A DNA stretch of 64,000 nucleotides from Musa acuminata AAA Group (taxonomy: Eukaryota; Streptophyta; Magnoliopsida; Zingiberales; Musaceae). Shown piece after piece: positions 8,939 through 19,221 of this stretch (positions are counted from its first letter, which is position 1; each line of letters opens with the position of its first letter). Under the pieces are notes generated by a model. The model did no database searches. It saw only the letters and a program-made list of their open reading frames with translations, and was not told the origin of the DNA. Made by a program: the position numbers and the translations under genes. The DNA is taken from assembly GCF_036884655.1 (NCBI RefSeq), contig NC_088355.1:25047001-25111000 (forward strand), read 5' to 3'.

Positions 8939-9754
8939 AAAACTAAACAATCGCAAGCTAGGAGCAAGAAATGGTACCTTGATAGTGGATGCTCAAGGCA
9001 CATGACCGGAGATCCATCTCAATTCTCTAAGCTCTTTAGCATAGACGAAGGATATGTCACCTTCGGAGACAACAACAAGGGTAAAATCATTGGCAAAGGA
9101 ACCATAGGTAACAAATCCAACCTCTCTATTGAAGATGTTTTACTAGTTGATGGTTTAAAACATAACCTCTTGAGCATTAGTCAATTATGTGATAAAGGAT
9201 ATATTATAAGATTTGAATCTAATGCCTGCATCATTGAAAAACCACACAAAAATGTATCTATGATTGCATTAAAACAAAACAACGTATACACTATTGACAT
9301 CAATGACTTATGTGATGAAATGTGCTTTGCCGTTATGAATGAGGATGCTTGGCTATGGCATAGAAGATTAGGTCATGCTAGCATGAAACTAATCAATCAA
9401 GTATCATCTAGAGAACTTGTAAGAGGAATTCCTCATATCAAGTTCATCAAAGATAATGTATGTGATGCTTGCCAATTAGGTAAGCAAATTAGGGGTAGCT
9501 TCAAAGCTAAGAATCAAATAAGCACCTCTAGGCCCTTACAATTGATCCATATGGACTTGTTCGGACCAATCTATACATCGAGTCTAGGAGGTAGCAAATA
9601 CGCCTTTGTCATTATTGATGACTACAGCAGATATACATGGACCTACTTCTTAAAACAAAAAAATGAATGCTTTAGACATTTTACCAAGTTTTGTAAACTT
9701 GTTCAAAATGAGAAGGAATCTATGATTTCACGGTGGAGAATTTCAAAACCATGA
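8939..9754 (+). pseudogene. pol: C1 protease and integrase N-terminal half
   Basis: In frame with Gag after the TAG. The protease catalytic motif LDSGCSRHMTG has its Asp codon at 8981. A GAG-pre-integrase domain with WHRRLGHASMKLI and CDACQLGKQ (HHCC zinc site) lies near 9352-9490. The integrase core starts with IHMDLFGPI, which holds the first catalytic Asp (near 9550), and continues with IIDDYSRYTW. At about 9731 a small deletion removes the codons that should carry the second catalytic Asp (expected S/D-x-GGEF motif; here the reading passes to a wrong frame and stops at 9754). The ATG at 9002 is inside protease and is not a real start. Confidence 0.9.
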
Positions 9755-11981
9755 CTTCCAAGAATTCTGTGAACTCAACGGATACAACCATAACTTCTCT
9801 ACTCCAAGAAATCCTCAACAAAATGGGGTAGTAGAAAGAAAAAATCGAAATTTACAAGAAATGGCAAGAACCATGTTGAATGAACATAGCCTACCCAAAT
9901 ATTTTTGGGCCGAAGCTGTAAACACTGCATGTTATATTTTAAATAGAGTCCTAGTAAGACCCTTACTCACCAAAACTCCTTATGAGTTATGGAATAACAA
10001 AAAACCCAATGTCTCATATTTTAAAGTCTTTGGGTGTAAATGTTTTGTCTTAAATGAAAAGGATAACTTAGAAAAATTCGATGCTAAATCTGATGAAGGA
10101 ATCTTTCTTGGTTATTCTTCAGTTTCTAAAGCTTTTCGCATCTTCAATAAAAGAACCTTAATTATTGAAGAATCCATCCATGTTGTTTTCAATGAGATTT
10201 CAGAAATTAAGAAAAATGATCTTGATGATGATATTAATTTTGATTCCTTGAATTTAAACGAAACCCCGTCTCCAACTAGCAACTTGGTTGCATCCACTTC
10301 CAAAACATCCTTACCCAAGGATTGGAAGTATATAGATGCTCATCCTAAGGAGCTAATCCTAGGAGACACATCAAAGGGGGTTCAAACACGATCTTCTTTT
10401 AAAAACTTTTGTGCCAACGCCGCTTTTCTCTCCCAAATTGAACCCAAATGTGTTGATGAAGCCATGAAAGATGATTCATGGATTATCGCAATGCAAGATG
10501 AGTTAAATCAATTTGAGAGAAATGAGGTATGGACGCTTGTTCCTAGGCCAAATGACCATTTAGTAATTGGTACTAAATGGGTCTTTAGAAACAAGCAAGA
10601 TGAAAATGGTATCGTGGTTAGAAACAAGGCTAGATTAGTGGCCAAAGGTTTCAACCAAGAAGAAGGTATCGATTACGAAGAAACCTTCGCACCTGTGGCT
10701 CGATTGGAAGCCATAAGGATGCTCCTTGCCTACGCTAGTTGCAATAATTTTAAGTTATTTCAAATGGATGTTAAAAGCGCTTTTCTAAATGGTTTCATTT
10801 CCGAAGAAGTTTATGTTGAACAACCTCCTGGATTTGAAAATAATGGCTACCCTAATCATGTGTTCAGATTAACTAAAGCTCTCTATGGTTTAAAACAAGC
10901 CCCAAGGGCCTGGTATGAGAGACTTAGCTCTTTTCTGATTGAAAATAATTTCATAAAAGGCAAGGTTGATACCACATTGTTTATCAAAAATTTTGAAAAT
11001 GATTTTCTCATTATTCAGATTTATGTTGATGATATTATCTTTGGTTCTACAAATGAATCTCTTTGTGAATCCTTTGTGAAAACTATGAGTCATGAATTCG
11101 AAATGAGTCTAATGGGAGAGTTAACATTCTTTTTAGGCCTACAAATCAAACAACTAAGCAATGGCATCTTTATTAGTCAAACCAAATATGCTGTGAGTCT
11201 GCTAAAGAAGTTCAAAATGAATAATTCAAAAGCCATTGACACTCCTATGAGCACCTCCACTAAGTTAGAGATTGATGAGAATGGAGAAAGCTTCGATCAA
11301 AAAACCTATAGGGGTATGATAGGAAGTTTACTTTACCTCACTGCCACCAGACCAGACATCATGTTCAGTGTAGGACTTTGTGCTAGATTTCAATCAGACC
11401 CTAAGATATCTCATCTCAAAGCAGTCAAAAGAATACTCAGATATCTTAATGGAACTACCAATCTAGGATTATGGTACCCAAAATCAGAAAACTTTGAATT
11501 AACAGCTTATGCTGATGCGGACTTCGCTGGCTGTAGACTAGACAGAAAAAGCACATCAGGATCATGTCAATTTTTAGGACATGCCCTTGTATCCTGGTCA
11601 TCTAAGAAACAAAACTCGGTTGCCCTATCAACAACCGAAGCTGAATACATTGCAGCAAGTGCATGCTGTACACAAGTTGTATGGATGAAAAACACTTTAG
11701 AAGATTACAAAGTAAATCTTAAAGATATTCCCATTAAATGTGATAACACGAGTGCAATATGCTTAACTAAAAATCCTATACAACACTCAAGAACAAAACA
11801 CATTGATATTAGACATCACTTTATATGAGATCATGTCTCTAATCATGATGTAACCATAGAGTTTATTGATACCAAACATCAACTGGCTGATATCTTCACA
11901 AAACCCCTATGTGAAGAACAATTTGATTATATAAGAAGAGAATTAGGAATGTTGAATTGTCCGAATACTTTAACTAGTTAA
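9735..11981 (+). pseudogene. pol: C1 integrase C-terminal half, reverse transcriptase and RNase H
   Basis: Picks up after the deletion near 9731 in the next frame: [17 protein letters not shown], then [14 protein letters not shown] with the integrase catalytic Glu, then the copia RT from about 10440. RT shows [12 protein letters not shown] and the catalytic YVDDIIF at 11022. RNase H shows [18 protein letters not shown] and [15 protein letters not shown] at 11826-11828 (probably CGA changed to TGA) interrupts the RNase H end, HIDIRHHFI; the frame then continues through DTKHQLADIFTKPL to TAA at 11979-11981. ATG at 9861 is internal. RT and most of RNase H are intact, so the lesions are few and recent. 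Confidence 0.92.
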
Positions 11982-12765
11982 AATTATTTTTCGGATGTTA
12001 TTACTAGTACATGCCTTGACAAACGCTTGATCAAATAACATGTTGCAAATTATGTGACAAATATTTCTAACCAAATGCATGTAAGAAGTTCATTTTTCGG
12101 GTTGTATGCTAAAAATGGGATGTTCCCGTACACTCTTATGAAAACTCTTTGGAAAATGACTTTCCTCCGTCAAGCAAAAACAATAAAGAAATATATGTGT
12201 CATGACTTCCTTTATATGCTTGATAATGCTATCATGCTTTTTGTTGATGACAAAGGGGGAGAAAAATATGAATTGATAAACACTATGTCATAGCTGAACT
12301 GCCATAATCATATCTATGTCATAGTTGCAAATACTTGAGTGATGCTATAAATAATGTTATGCCATCCTTGCATCACCAAGAGATATGTGAACATATACTA
12401 TAGTTTGCATCATATCTTGATTTGATATTGTGAAGAAAATGCAAACGTACTAGAAAATCTCAAATGTGAGCATCATGTAAAAAGTCCTTCGTAGCTTTAT
12501 ATGATTACATGATGAATGGTTACAAACACTATCATACAAACTTGATGATGTATGTCATGCCTTGACATAATTCTTGAAGAGATACATCATGATAGGCATC
12601 ATGATGGGAGTATTGATAAGTTTAACTGATCTAACTTATCAATACGTCACTTGAATTCTTAGGTCTTGAATTCAAGGTTGACTTATCTCAACTATGGCAT
12701 ATAGATAGGGGGAGTTAAGGACAACTCCTTTATCAATTGATTGTCATCATCAAAAAGGGGGAGAT
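11982..12765 (+). other. C1 3' non-coding region with polypurine tract
   Basis: AT-rich sequence between the end of pol and the 3' LTR. In SIRE-type elements this position can carry an env-like frame; here the longest frame is 79 codons (12054-12293) with no transmembrane or coiled-coil pattern, so I do not call one. The polypurine tract AAAAAGGGGGAGAT at 12752-12765 abuts the 3' LTR. A second tract, CAAAGGGGGAGAAAAA near 12251-12266, resembles it and could be an extra plus-strand primer. Confidence 0.75.
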
Positions 12766-15137
12766 TGTTGAATCTCGGATTTTGATGATGAAGTCAATTG
12801 TCATTTGTTATCTAATCTATGTGTTGAGATAAGTGTGCAGGATTAACTACGATGAGAGTAAGACAAGCAGCAGGAGTTGCGCCGGAGTCAAGATCATGAT
12901 CACGTTGGGAGTTCGAGAGTTCGACGGAAGTTCGGACGGTCGTCGGAGGTTCAGAGAGAACAGATCCGAGAAGTCCAGAAGCTTGCCAAGCGAAGCTCGT
13001 CGGAACTCGCCAAGTGGATCGTCGCAAAGTCCAGGGGTATGCTGGATGTCCGCAGAAGGATCACCGAGGGTCATCGGTTGATCGACGGAAGTTGGCCGGA
13101 AACTCGCCGGAAGAAGCGATTGACGCATCGGAGCAAAGCTGCAGAAGTTGTCTTAGAGATAATCGTAGTTAGCATGATGATTAAGCATGAAAATGGGAGG
13201 TGATCCCATTAGCTTAATCTTGGGGCAATTGGGCCCCTGAAAAGATTCAAGTGGGCCGAATGGAGTGAACCATTCGGACCCTGATTGCACCAGGAGGTGC
13301 AACCGCCCCAGCCAGGAGGTGCAACCACCTGGGCTGTGGGGTTGAGAGGTGCAACCGCCCCAGCCAGGAGGTGCAACCGCCAGGGCTGAGGGGTTGAGAG
13401 GTGCAACCGCCCCAGCCAGGAGGTGCAACCGCCTGGGCTGAGGGGTTGAGAGGTGCAACCGCCCCAGCCAGGAGGTGCAACCGCCTGGGCTGCGAGGCTG
13501 GGAGGTGCAACCGCCCCAGCCAAGAGGTTGCACCGCCAGAGCTCAAGTTCCGAGCTCTGCCAGGCGATGCAACCACCGAGCTCAGTCTTCGAGCTCTGGC
13601 AGAGAGGTGCATCAGCCTGAGCTCAGTCTCGAGCTCTGCCAGGTGATGCATTCACCAAGCTCAGTCTTCGAGCTTTGGCAGAGAGGTGGATCAGCCTGAG
13701 CTCAGCTTGGAGCTCTGCCAGGTGATGCAACCACCGAGCTCAGTTTCGAGCTCTGCCAGGTGATGCATTCACCAAGCTCAGTCTTCGAGCTCTGCCAGGT
13801 GATGCAACCATCGAGCTCAGTCTTCGAGCTCTGGCAGAAAGAAGCAATCGGCAGAGCTCAGTCTTCGAGCTCTGCCAGGCGGTGCCACCTCTCCAGTCGA
13901 GAGGTGCAACCGCCTGATCCCAGAATTCTGGGATTTGATCGATTTGATCGTTTTGAGCTCGAATTTTGAATTGGTTTGGGGCCTATAAATACCCCACCCA
14001 TTCAGCACTGAAAAGATACAGACCTATACCGAAATTGTGATCTTTTCTGTGATTCTAAAGAGCTCAAAAGTGTTGTAAAGCCTTTAAGTCTCCTCCTTCT
14101 GTTCTTCAAGTTTTCAATTGTAAAGTGAGGAGAGAAAGGTCTGTAAAGGTTGTCTCCTAAGCCTGCCAAAAGGAGAGAAATTGTAAGAGGGAAGTTTGGC
14201 CTTCGCCCATTGAAGGAAGGCACCTAGTTGACGTCGGCAACCTCATCGGTGGAGGAAGCCAAAAGTGGAGTAGGTCAAGGCTGACCGAACCACTCTAAAT
14301 CTCTGGTTTGCGTTTATTTTCGAGCACTTTATCATTACTGCAAACCTCCCTCATCACTACTGCTCTCTGCGTTTTCACGAACAAGATCTAAGTGCTGTTC
14401 TTCCAAATCTGCATTCAGACGTAAACTCGTATTTTCATACATTACAGTTTACGTTTACGTTTGATTCTGCAGAACTGTTTTCCGTGCTTTTACGAACGAG
14501 CTTCCTTGCAGTTTACGCTTACATTTTAATCCTATTAATAACTGCAATCTGTCCTCTACGATTTTACGAACGAGTTTCAACATTTAGACGTAAAACTGCA
14601 TTCAGACGTAAATCGGCTTTCTTCGCTCAATCATCAGATTTCAGTTCACGTTTACGTCTTAGTTTCAACTGCATACTGCCTTCTGCGAGTATACAAACGA
14701 GTTTCAAAGTTTAGACGTAAATCTGCGTCTAACTGCGTTTAGACGTAAATCTGCGTTTAGACGTAAAACTGCGTTTAAACGTAAAACTGCGTTTAGACGT
14801 AAAACTACGTTTAGACGTAAATCTGCGTTTAGACGTAAAACTACATTTAGACGTAAAACTGCGTTTAGACGTAAATTTGCGTTTAGACGTAAATCTGCAT
14901 TTAGACGTAAATCTGAGTTTAGACGCAAAACTGCGCTTAGACGCAATCTGCGCTTAGACGCAAAACTGCGCTTAGACGCAATCTGCGCTTAGACGCAAAC
15001 TGCACTTAGATACAAACTGAGAATTTGCTTTTGCATCATAATAGTTTTTGAACAAACGCAGCTTTTGGTTTTTAATCGTTATAAGATTTCCGCTGCACTA
15101 ATTCACCCCCCCCCTCTTAGTGCTCTCGATCCTAACA
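12766..15137 (+). repeat. C1 3' LTR (2,372 bp)
   Basis: Same ends as the 5' LTR and nearly identical over 2.3 kb. Differences seen by eye include A/G at the GTGTTRAGATAAG site, two in the CCAGGRGTATGCYGG segment, one in the first GC minisatellite unit, CCGAATC/CCAAATC, and ACTACG/ACTACA in the 18-bp array, plus one extra ~51-bp minisatellite unit and C-run length. TATA box at 13984-13991. Confidence 0.95.
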
Positions 15138-15142
15138 GCTCT
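15138..15142. repeat. Target-site duplication of C1, right copy (GCTCT)
   Basis: Matches 4979-4983. The next bases, GTCCAACCATTGG, continue G1 Pol on the - strand. Confidence 0.95.
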
Positions 15143-16706
15143 GTCCAACCATTGGAAGACATCTTTTTCTAGTAAGGAATTAAGTGGTGCACTGATCTTT
15201 CCATAGTTTTTCACGAACTTGCGGTAGTAGCCTATTAAACCCAGAAAAGCCATGTAGCAATTTTATGTTTCTCGAGGTCGGCCAGTTTTGCATTGCTCCA
15301 ATTTTGAAGGGGTCCACTGCCACTACTTCATCTGATATGATATGCCCAAGATATTCCACCTTTTGTTGAAGAAAGCAAAAATTCGTGGTTGTTTTGTGTT
15401 CAAAAGTTGGTTTTCCGTATGTCTTCTTCGCATGCTCGTATTTGATGATACCCGGATCAAAGGTCCAGCTTTGTAAAGATTTGTGCTCCCTTTCATCTAG
15501 CAATTCATCTACTATTGGAATAAAGTATTTGTCCTTGATGATTATGCCATTGAGAGCTCGGTAATCAACACATATTCGCCTTGTTCCGTCCTTCTTGTGT
15601 ACAAGTAGCACCAGGGAAGAGTAGAGGTTGCAACTTGGCCGAATAACTCCTGTTTCGAGCATCTCTTTTATAATCCTTTCTATTTCATCCTTTTGGAGAT
15701 GTGGATACTGATATGGCTGAGCATTTGTTGAATATTTGCCTGGAAGAATCATTATACAATGATCATGCCGACAAGTAAGAGGTAGGTTGCACGGTTCGTC
15801 AAATATATTTGAAAATTCAGCAAGCAAAGGAAGTAGATTTGGATCTTCAAATTCTGTTGGCTCTCCCTTAGTTTGCTGCTCAAGTTGTACCAAAAAGCCG
15901 CTACATGCTTTATGCAAAACATTCTCCATTTGTTGTGTGCAAATCATTGTTATGTCGCCCCTACGTTTCCCGTGCAATGTCACCTGTTTCTCCTTACTGT
16001 AAAATTTCATAATTAGTTTCATAAAATTCCAAGAAATATCACCTAATGTCGTCAACCATTTAATTCTAAGCATGGCCTCATGATTGTTAAGAGGGAGAAG
16101 GAAGAAATATGCAATTATCTCTTGGTCCTGCAGCAATAGTTTCTCCTGCAAGCGCCTATGATCACAATTCAAAATCCGTCCGTCGGTGACCTTAACATCA
16201 AACCTGTAGAAATTCTTGATAGGTAATGATATTCGAACAGCAAGCTTACTATTTAGGAAGTTAGTAGTACTGCCCGTGTCGATGGGAACAGTGATTGGTT
16301 GTTGTTTGTGAAGGCCTCCAACTTTCATCGTTTGCGGGTTTGAGTAGCTAGCTAGTGTTTGTACCGTAACTTCGGTCGGTTGTGGCTCTTCTTCTGCATC
16401 TTTTTCTTCATGTTCAAGGCTCTCTTCTGAATGTTCAATGACCTCTTCTTCTATCGGTTCAATCATAAGAAGTCCCCCTTTACTACAACGATGCTCACGG
16501 CTCCACGGCTCATCACAATGCCAACATAACCCCTTCGCATATCGCTCCCGAAGCTCTTCTCTTGTTAACCTCTTTGGTGTAGGGACTTCGACAATAGTAG
16601 GGGGGGCTGAGGGCTTCAATATTACTGGTTGAGGAGCAACCCTAGTCCTCCGAGCTTCATGGTTCAATTGCTCCTCTTGATGTCGTGCGAAAGAGATGGC
16701 TGCCAT
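15143..16706 (-). pseudogene. pol: G1 gypsy zinc knuckle, protease and RT with the palm deleted
   Basis: The 508-codon - strand frame (16706 to 15180) belongs to one Gag-Pol frame with the gag below. Cys/His knuckle CWHCDEPWSREHRC is at residues 61-74. The protease motif PIDTGSTTNF has its Asp at residue 143. RT begins with GVIRPSCNLYSSLVLLVHKK and RRICVDYRALNG. After PIVDELLDE it jumps, via about 45 unrelated residues, to KVEYLGHIIS, so the palm with the first catalytic Asp and the FDDIL-type motif is absent. The frame is disturbed near 15180-15250 (a frameshift in the GFSGFNRLL part). G2 has the same RT junction, so the deletion predates both insertions. Confidence 0.92.
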
Positions 16707-16721
16707 AAGCGTATACGGTTG

Positions 16722-17339
16722 TCACGCTTTAACTTCTCTTCGGATCTCCGGCTTCAAGCCCTCAATGAAGATCCTCAATAGCTGTTTTTGAGACCAATCA
16801 TGAGTTTGATTAGATAACCTTTCAAACCTGGTTTGGTACTCCTGAATGGTGGAAGTTTGTCGGATCTTTGCTAGTTGTCCATCAATATTCTCGTAATCGG
16901 TTGGTCTGAAGCGGATCAGCAGTCCTTCTTTGAATTGTTGCCATGAAAGGACTCCATAAGTATGTTCAAACCAGTCAAACCACTGTATAGCATCCCCTTC
17001 AAGATGTATAGCTGCAATTTTCACCATAGATGCATCTGCGGTTTTGTGGTACTGAAAATATCGCTCCGCGCGCGAGATCCAACCAATCGGGTCTCCTTCT
17101 TCCCATCTAGGGAAGTCCACCCTTATGCATGGATAGTTGGGATCGATCATAGAGCCTCTCCTCCCTTGGAAGTCATCTCTTCGGGCTTGGTGTGATTGGG
17201 CAAAGCTCTCTCCTTGATATGATTTTTTTGGGCTTAGTGGTCGGCCCAATCTGAGTTCGTTAAAGAGCGTCCGAATCTTATCCTCCATTCGCGCCTCCAA
17301 GGCTTCGAATTTAGCATTGATTGCCTCCTTAGATGCCAT
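16722..17339 (-). pseudogene. gag: G1 gypsy Gag
   Basis: Capsid protein of the Ty3/gypsy element. The likely start is the Met at 17339 (MASKEAINAKFEALEARM), because the same Met is kept in G2 and the upstream 92 codons are leader sequence. The retrotransposon Gag domain is seen as YPCIRVDFPRWEEGDPIGW, AIHLEGDAIQWFDW and EYQTRFERLSNQTHDW. The frame ends at a TGA (16722-16724) that reads CGA-like in G2, and continues in the same frame into pol at 16706. The original product was therefore one Gag-Pol polyprotein, and this stop is a point mutation. Confidence 0.92.
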
Positions 17340-18460
17340 AGTATATGGCCCCAAATCAATGATGTTAAGATCTCTCTTTTGCTGTTGGGTTAAAGGCATG
17401 TATAGGTTGAGGGAAGTGATGGTCGAAAGTTTTGGTGGATTGGTGGATGTAGGCTGCGGTTTAGGCTTGTTTTGTGGCTGTTTTGGGTGCAGTTTGAGGG
17501 TGTGGTTTAGTAGCGTTTTAGGGCTGTGGATGAAAGTTGCAGCAAGTATGTGCTGTCTTGTAAGAGTAGAATTGTCGTCAAAGAAACAACGGTTTCTCGA
17601 CGTAATTTCCACCAAAAACTTGGGAGAATTTAGGAGGGAATTGATAGCAAAATCACAGTTTATATGACAGCAAGGATATCTAGTTTAATCAAGAAAATTT
17701 CGGCAGTATAACAGCAAGGAAATTGGTGCAAGTTGCAATTGCAGAATTATCGTCGAAAAATTTCAGCGGGTTACGATGAAAATTTGCAGCAACATAAAAT
17801 TGTTTTTAGAGATAAATTTCTTAATAGATCAATCTTAGATGGAAGCAAAGATGATCTATGAAGTGTATAAGAAATTTCATTCAAAAAGATTGCAAATAGA
17901 TGGGTTAAGGCAACGATATGGAGCTGAAATTTTCTGCAGCATAGATTTTCAAGTGCAGCAGATTGGACATAAAAGATCAGTAGTTTATATTGAGAATTTT
18001 TCGATGAAACCAAAGGGAAATCTACTGTTAGGAAGTGTCAAAGATGTCATAAAAATTTTGTAGAAATTTGGATAGAAAAAGCATAGTAGCAAGATCAAAC
18101 AGATGGTGCTATGCTGCTTGAATTCTGCAATTCAAGTGCAGCAGATTGGACATAAAAGATCAGTAGTTTATATTGAGAATTTTTTGATGAAACCAAAGGG
18201 AAATCCACTGTTAGGAACTGTCAAAGATGTCATAAAAATTTCGTAGAAATTTGGATAGAAAAAGCACAGTAGCAAGATCAAACAGATGGTGCTATGCGGC
18301 TGGAATTCTGCAATGTATCTTTCGTCGTAGAGATGAAAACTTTGTGACGAAAAGTTTATGCAGCAATATAGGAAATTTTTTTTTATTTTTTATTTTTGGA
18401 TTTTCGAATAAGGATAACTAAATTGCAGCAGCAGTAAGGTAGGAAACCAGAACATGTTGC
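17340..18460 (-). other. G1 5' untranslated leader
   Basis: Non-coding sequence upstream of G1 gag, shared with G2 (40947-42110) and, in its middle part, with G4 (34993-35357). It contains a tandem duplication of period ~183 bp (copies starting near 17951 and 18134; GTGCAGCAGATTGGACATAA is in both). Similarity to G2 ends near 18460, just after GGAAACCAGAACATGTTGCA, so the PBS and 5' LTR of G1 are missing. Confidence 0.85.
17951..18316 (-). repeat. Two tandem copies of a ~183-bp unit in the G1 leader
   Basis: Both copies contain CAGATTGGACATAAAAGATC, then ATGAAACCAAAGGGAAAT, then AGATGTCATAAAAATTT. G2 has the same pair near 41595 and 41777, more diverged, so the duplication is a family trait. 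Confidence 0.85.
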
Positions 18461-18797
18461 AAATCATCAAAATCACTTTCATAGTTCAAGGGATTCAAAA
18501 TAACATAAATAGATTTATCAATCTCTTATTCAAAATTTGATAAGATAGCAAAAAAATTTCAAGAAAAATTCATTCCTCTTTATAGTTATTTCAATTCATA
18601 AGATTTATTTCATACAAGCATCATCGTTTAAAAACAAAAAAGTAACTTTCATTATGACAAATATCGAAAAGCCATAAATTACAAGAATCATCATGCATAA
18701 TTTTAAAATATAAACTCATTAATTTAAATCATCAAGCATGATTAAATCATTAAATTATCTAATATGATTTCATTAAACATAAAGCATTTAATCCGAT
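18461..18797. other. AT-rich stretch, no feature recognised
   Basis: About 340 bases of AT-rich sequence between the break in G1 and the GC-rich head of LINE L-A. No coding pattern, terminus or repeat is visible. It could be host flank, or the internal region of T1 to the left of the L-A insertion. Confidence 0.4.
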
Positions 18798-19215
18798 CAC
18801 CACAACAGTCCTAGATCAGGTCGCCGCTACAGCGTCGCCCTAGATCTGGTCGCTGCTATAGTGTCGCCACCGCTACTGCGTCGCCCTAGATCTGGTCGCG
18901 GCTACAGTTTCGTAGCCGCAACAGTACTGTCGCCCTAGATCTGGTCGCCGCTATAGTGTCGCCGCCGCTACAGCGTCGCCGTAACAGTACCGTCGCCCCT
19001 AGATCTGGTCGCCGCTACAGTTTCATCGCGCAACAGTAACGTCGCCCTAGATATGGTCGCCGCTACAGTGTCGCCGCAGCTGCAGCATCAGCTTCTCCCC
19101 AAGGGCGACGAGACGAGATCTCCCTAGGGCGACGGTACTGTAGCGGCGATCTGATATACTGCAGCGGTGGCTTTTCCCTATGGCGACGATTCTGTAGCGG
19201 CGATCAGAAAAGGGA
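18798..19215 (+). repeat. GC-rich tandem repeats ahead of LINE ORF1 (probable L-A 5' UTR)
   Basis: About ten degenerate copies of GTCGCCCTAGATCTGGTCGC followed by CGCTACAGTGTCGCC-like segments, then inverted-looking versions (TACTGTAGCGGCGATC). The stretch ends a few bases before the LINE ORF1 start at 19222. Its place suggests a LINE 5' UTR made of short monomers. The other copies are all 5'-truncated, so there is no second example in the window. Confidence 0.65.
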
Positions 19216-19221
19216 TCAAAC

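Larger units (their letters stand above)
4984..15137 (+). mobile_element. C1: complete Ty1/copia retrotransposon, SIRE/Maximus-like, nested in G1
   Basis: A 10,154-bp element with 5' LTR 4984-7304, tRNA-Met PBS, gag, pol, a 0.8 kb non-coding 3' stretch, polypurine tract and 3' LTR 12766-15137, flanked by GCTCT. The order protease-integrase-RT-RNase H marks it as copia. LTRs over 2 kb, the long Gag with a second CCHC-like motif, and AAAGGGGGAG-type tracts fit the SIRE/Maximus lineage; that lineage call is from memory. I count about six substitutions plus one repeat-unit difference between the LTRs, so it is young. A stop before protease, a deletion in integrase and a stop in RNase H mean it cannot make a complete polyprotein. 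Confidence 0.95.

Noticed and set aside
12054..12293. Possible env-like ORF downstream of C1 pol
   Set aside because: Only 79 codons, no signal peptide, transmembrane or coiled-coil pattern; SIRE env-like frames are much longer.
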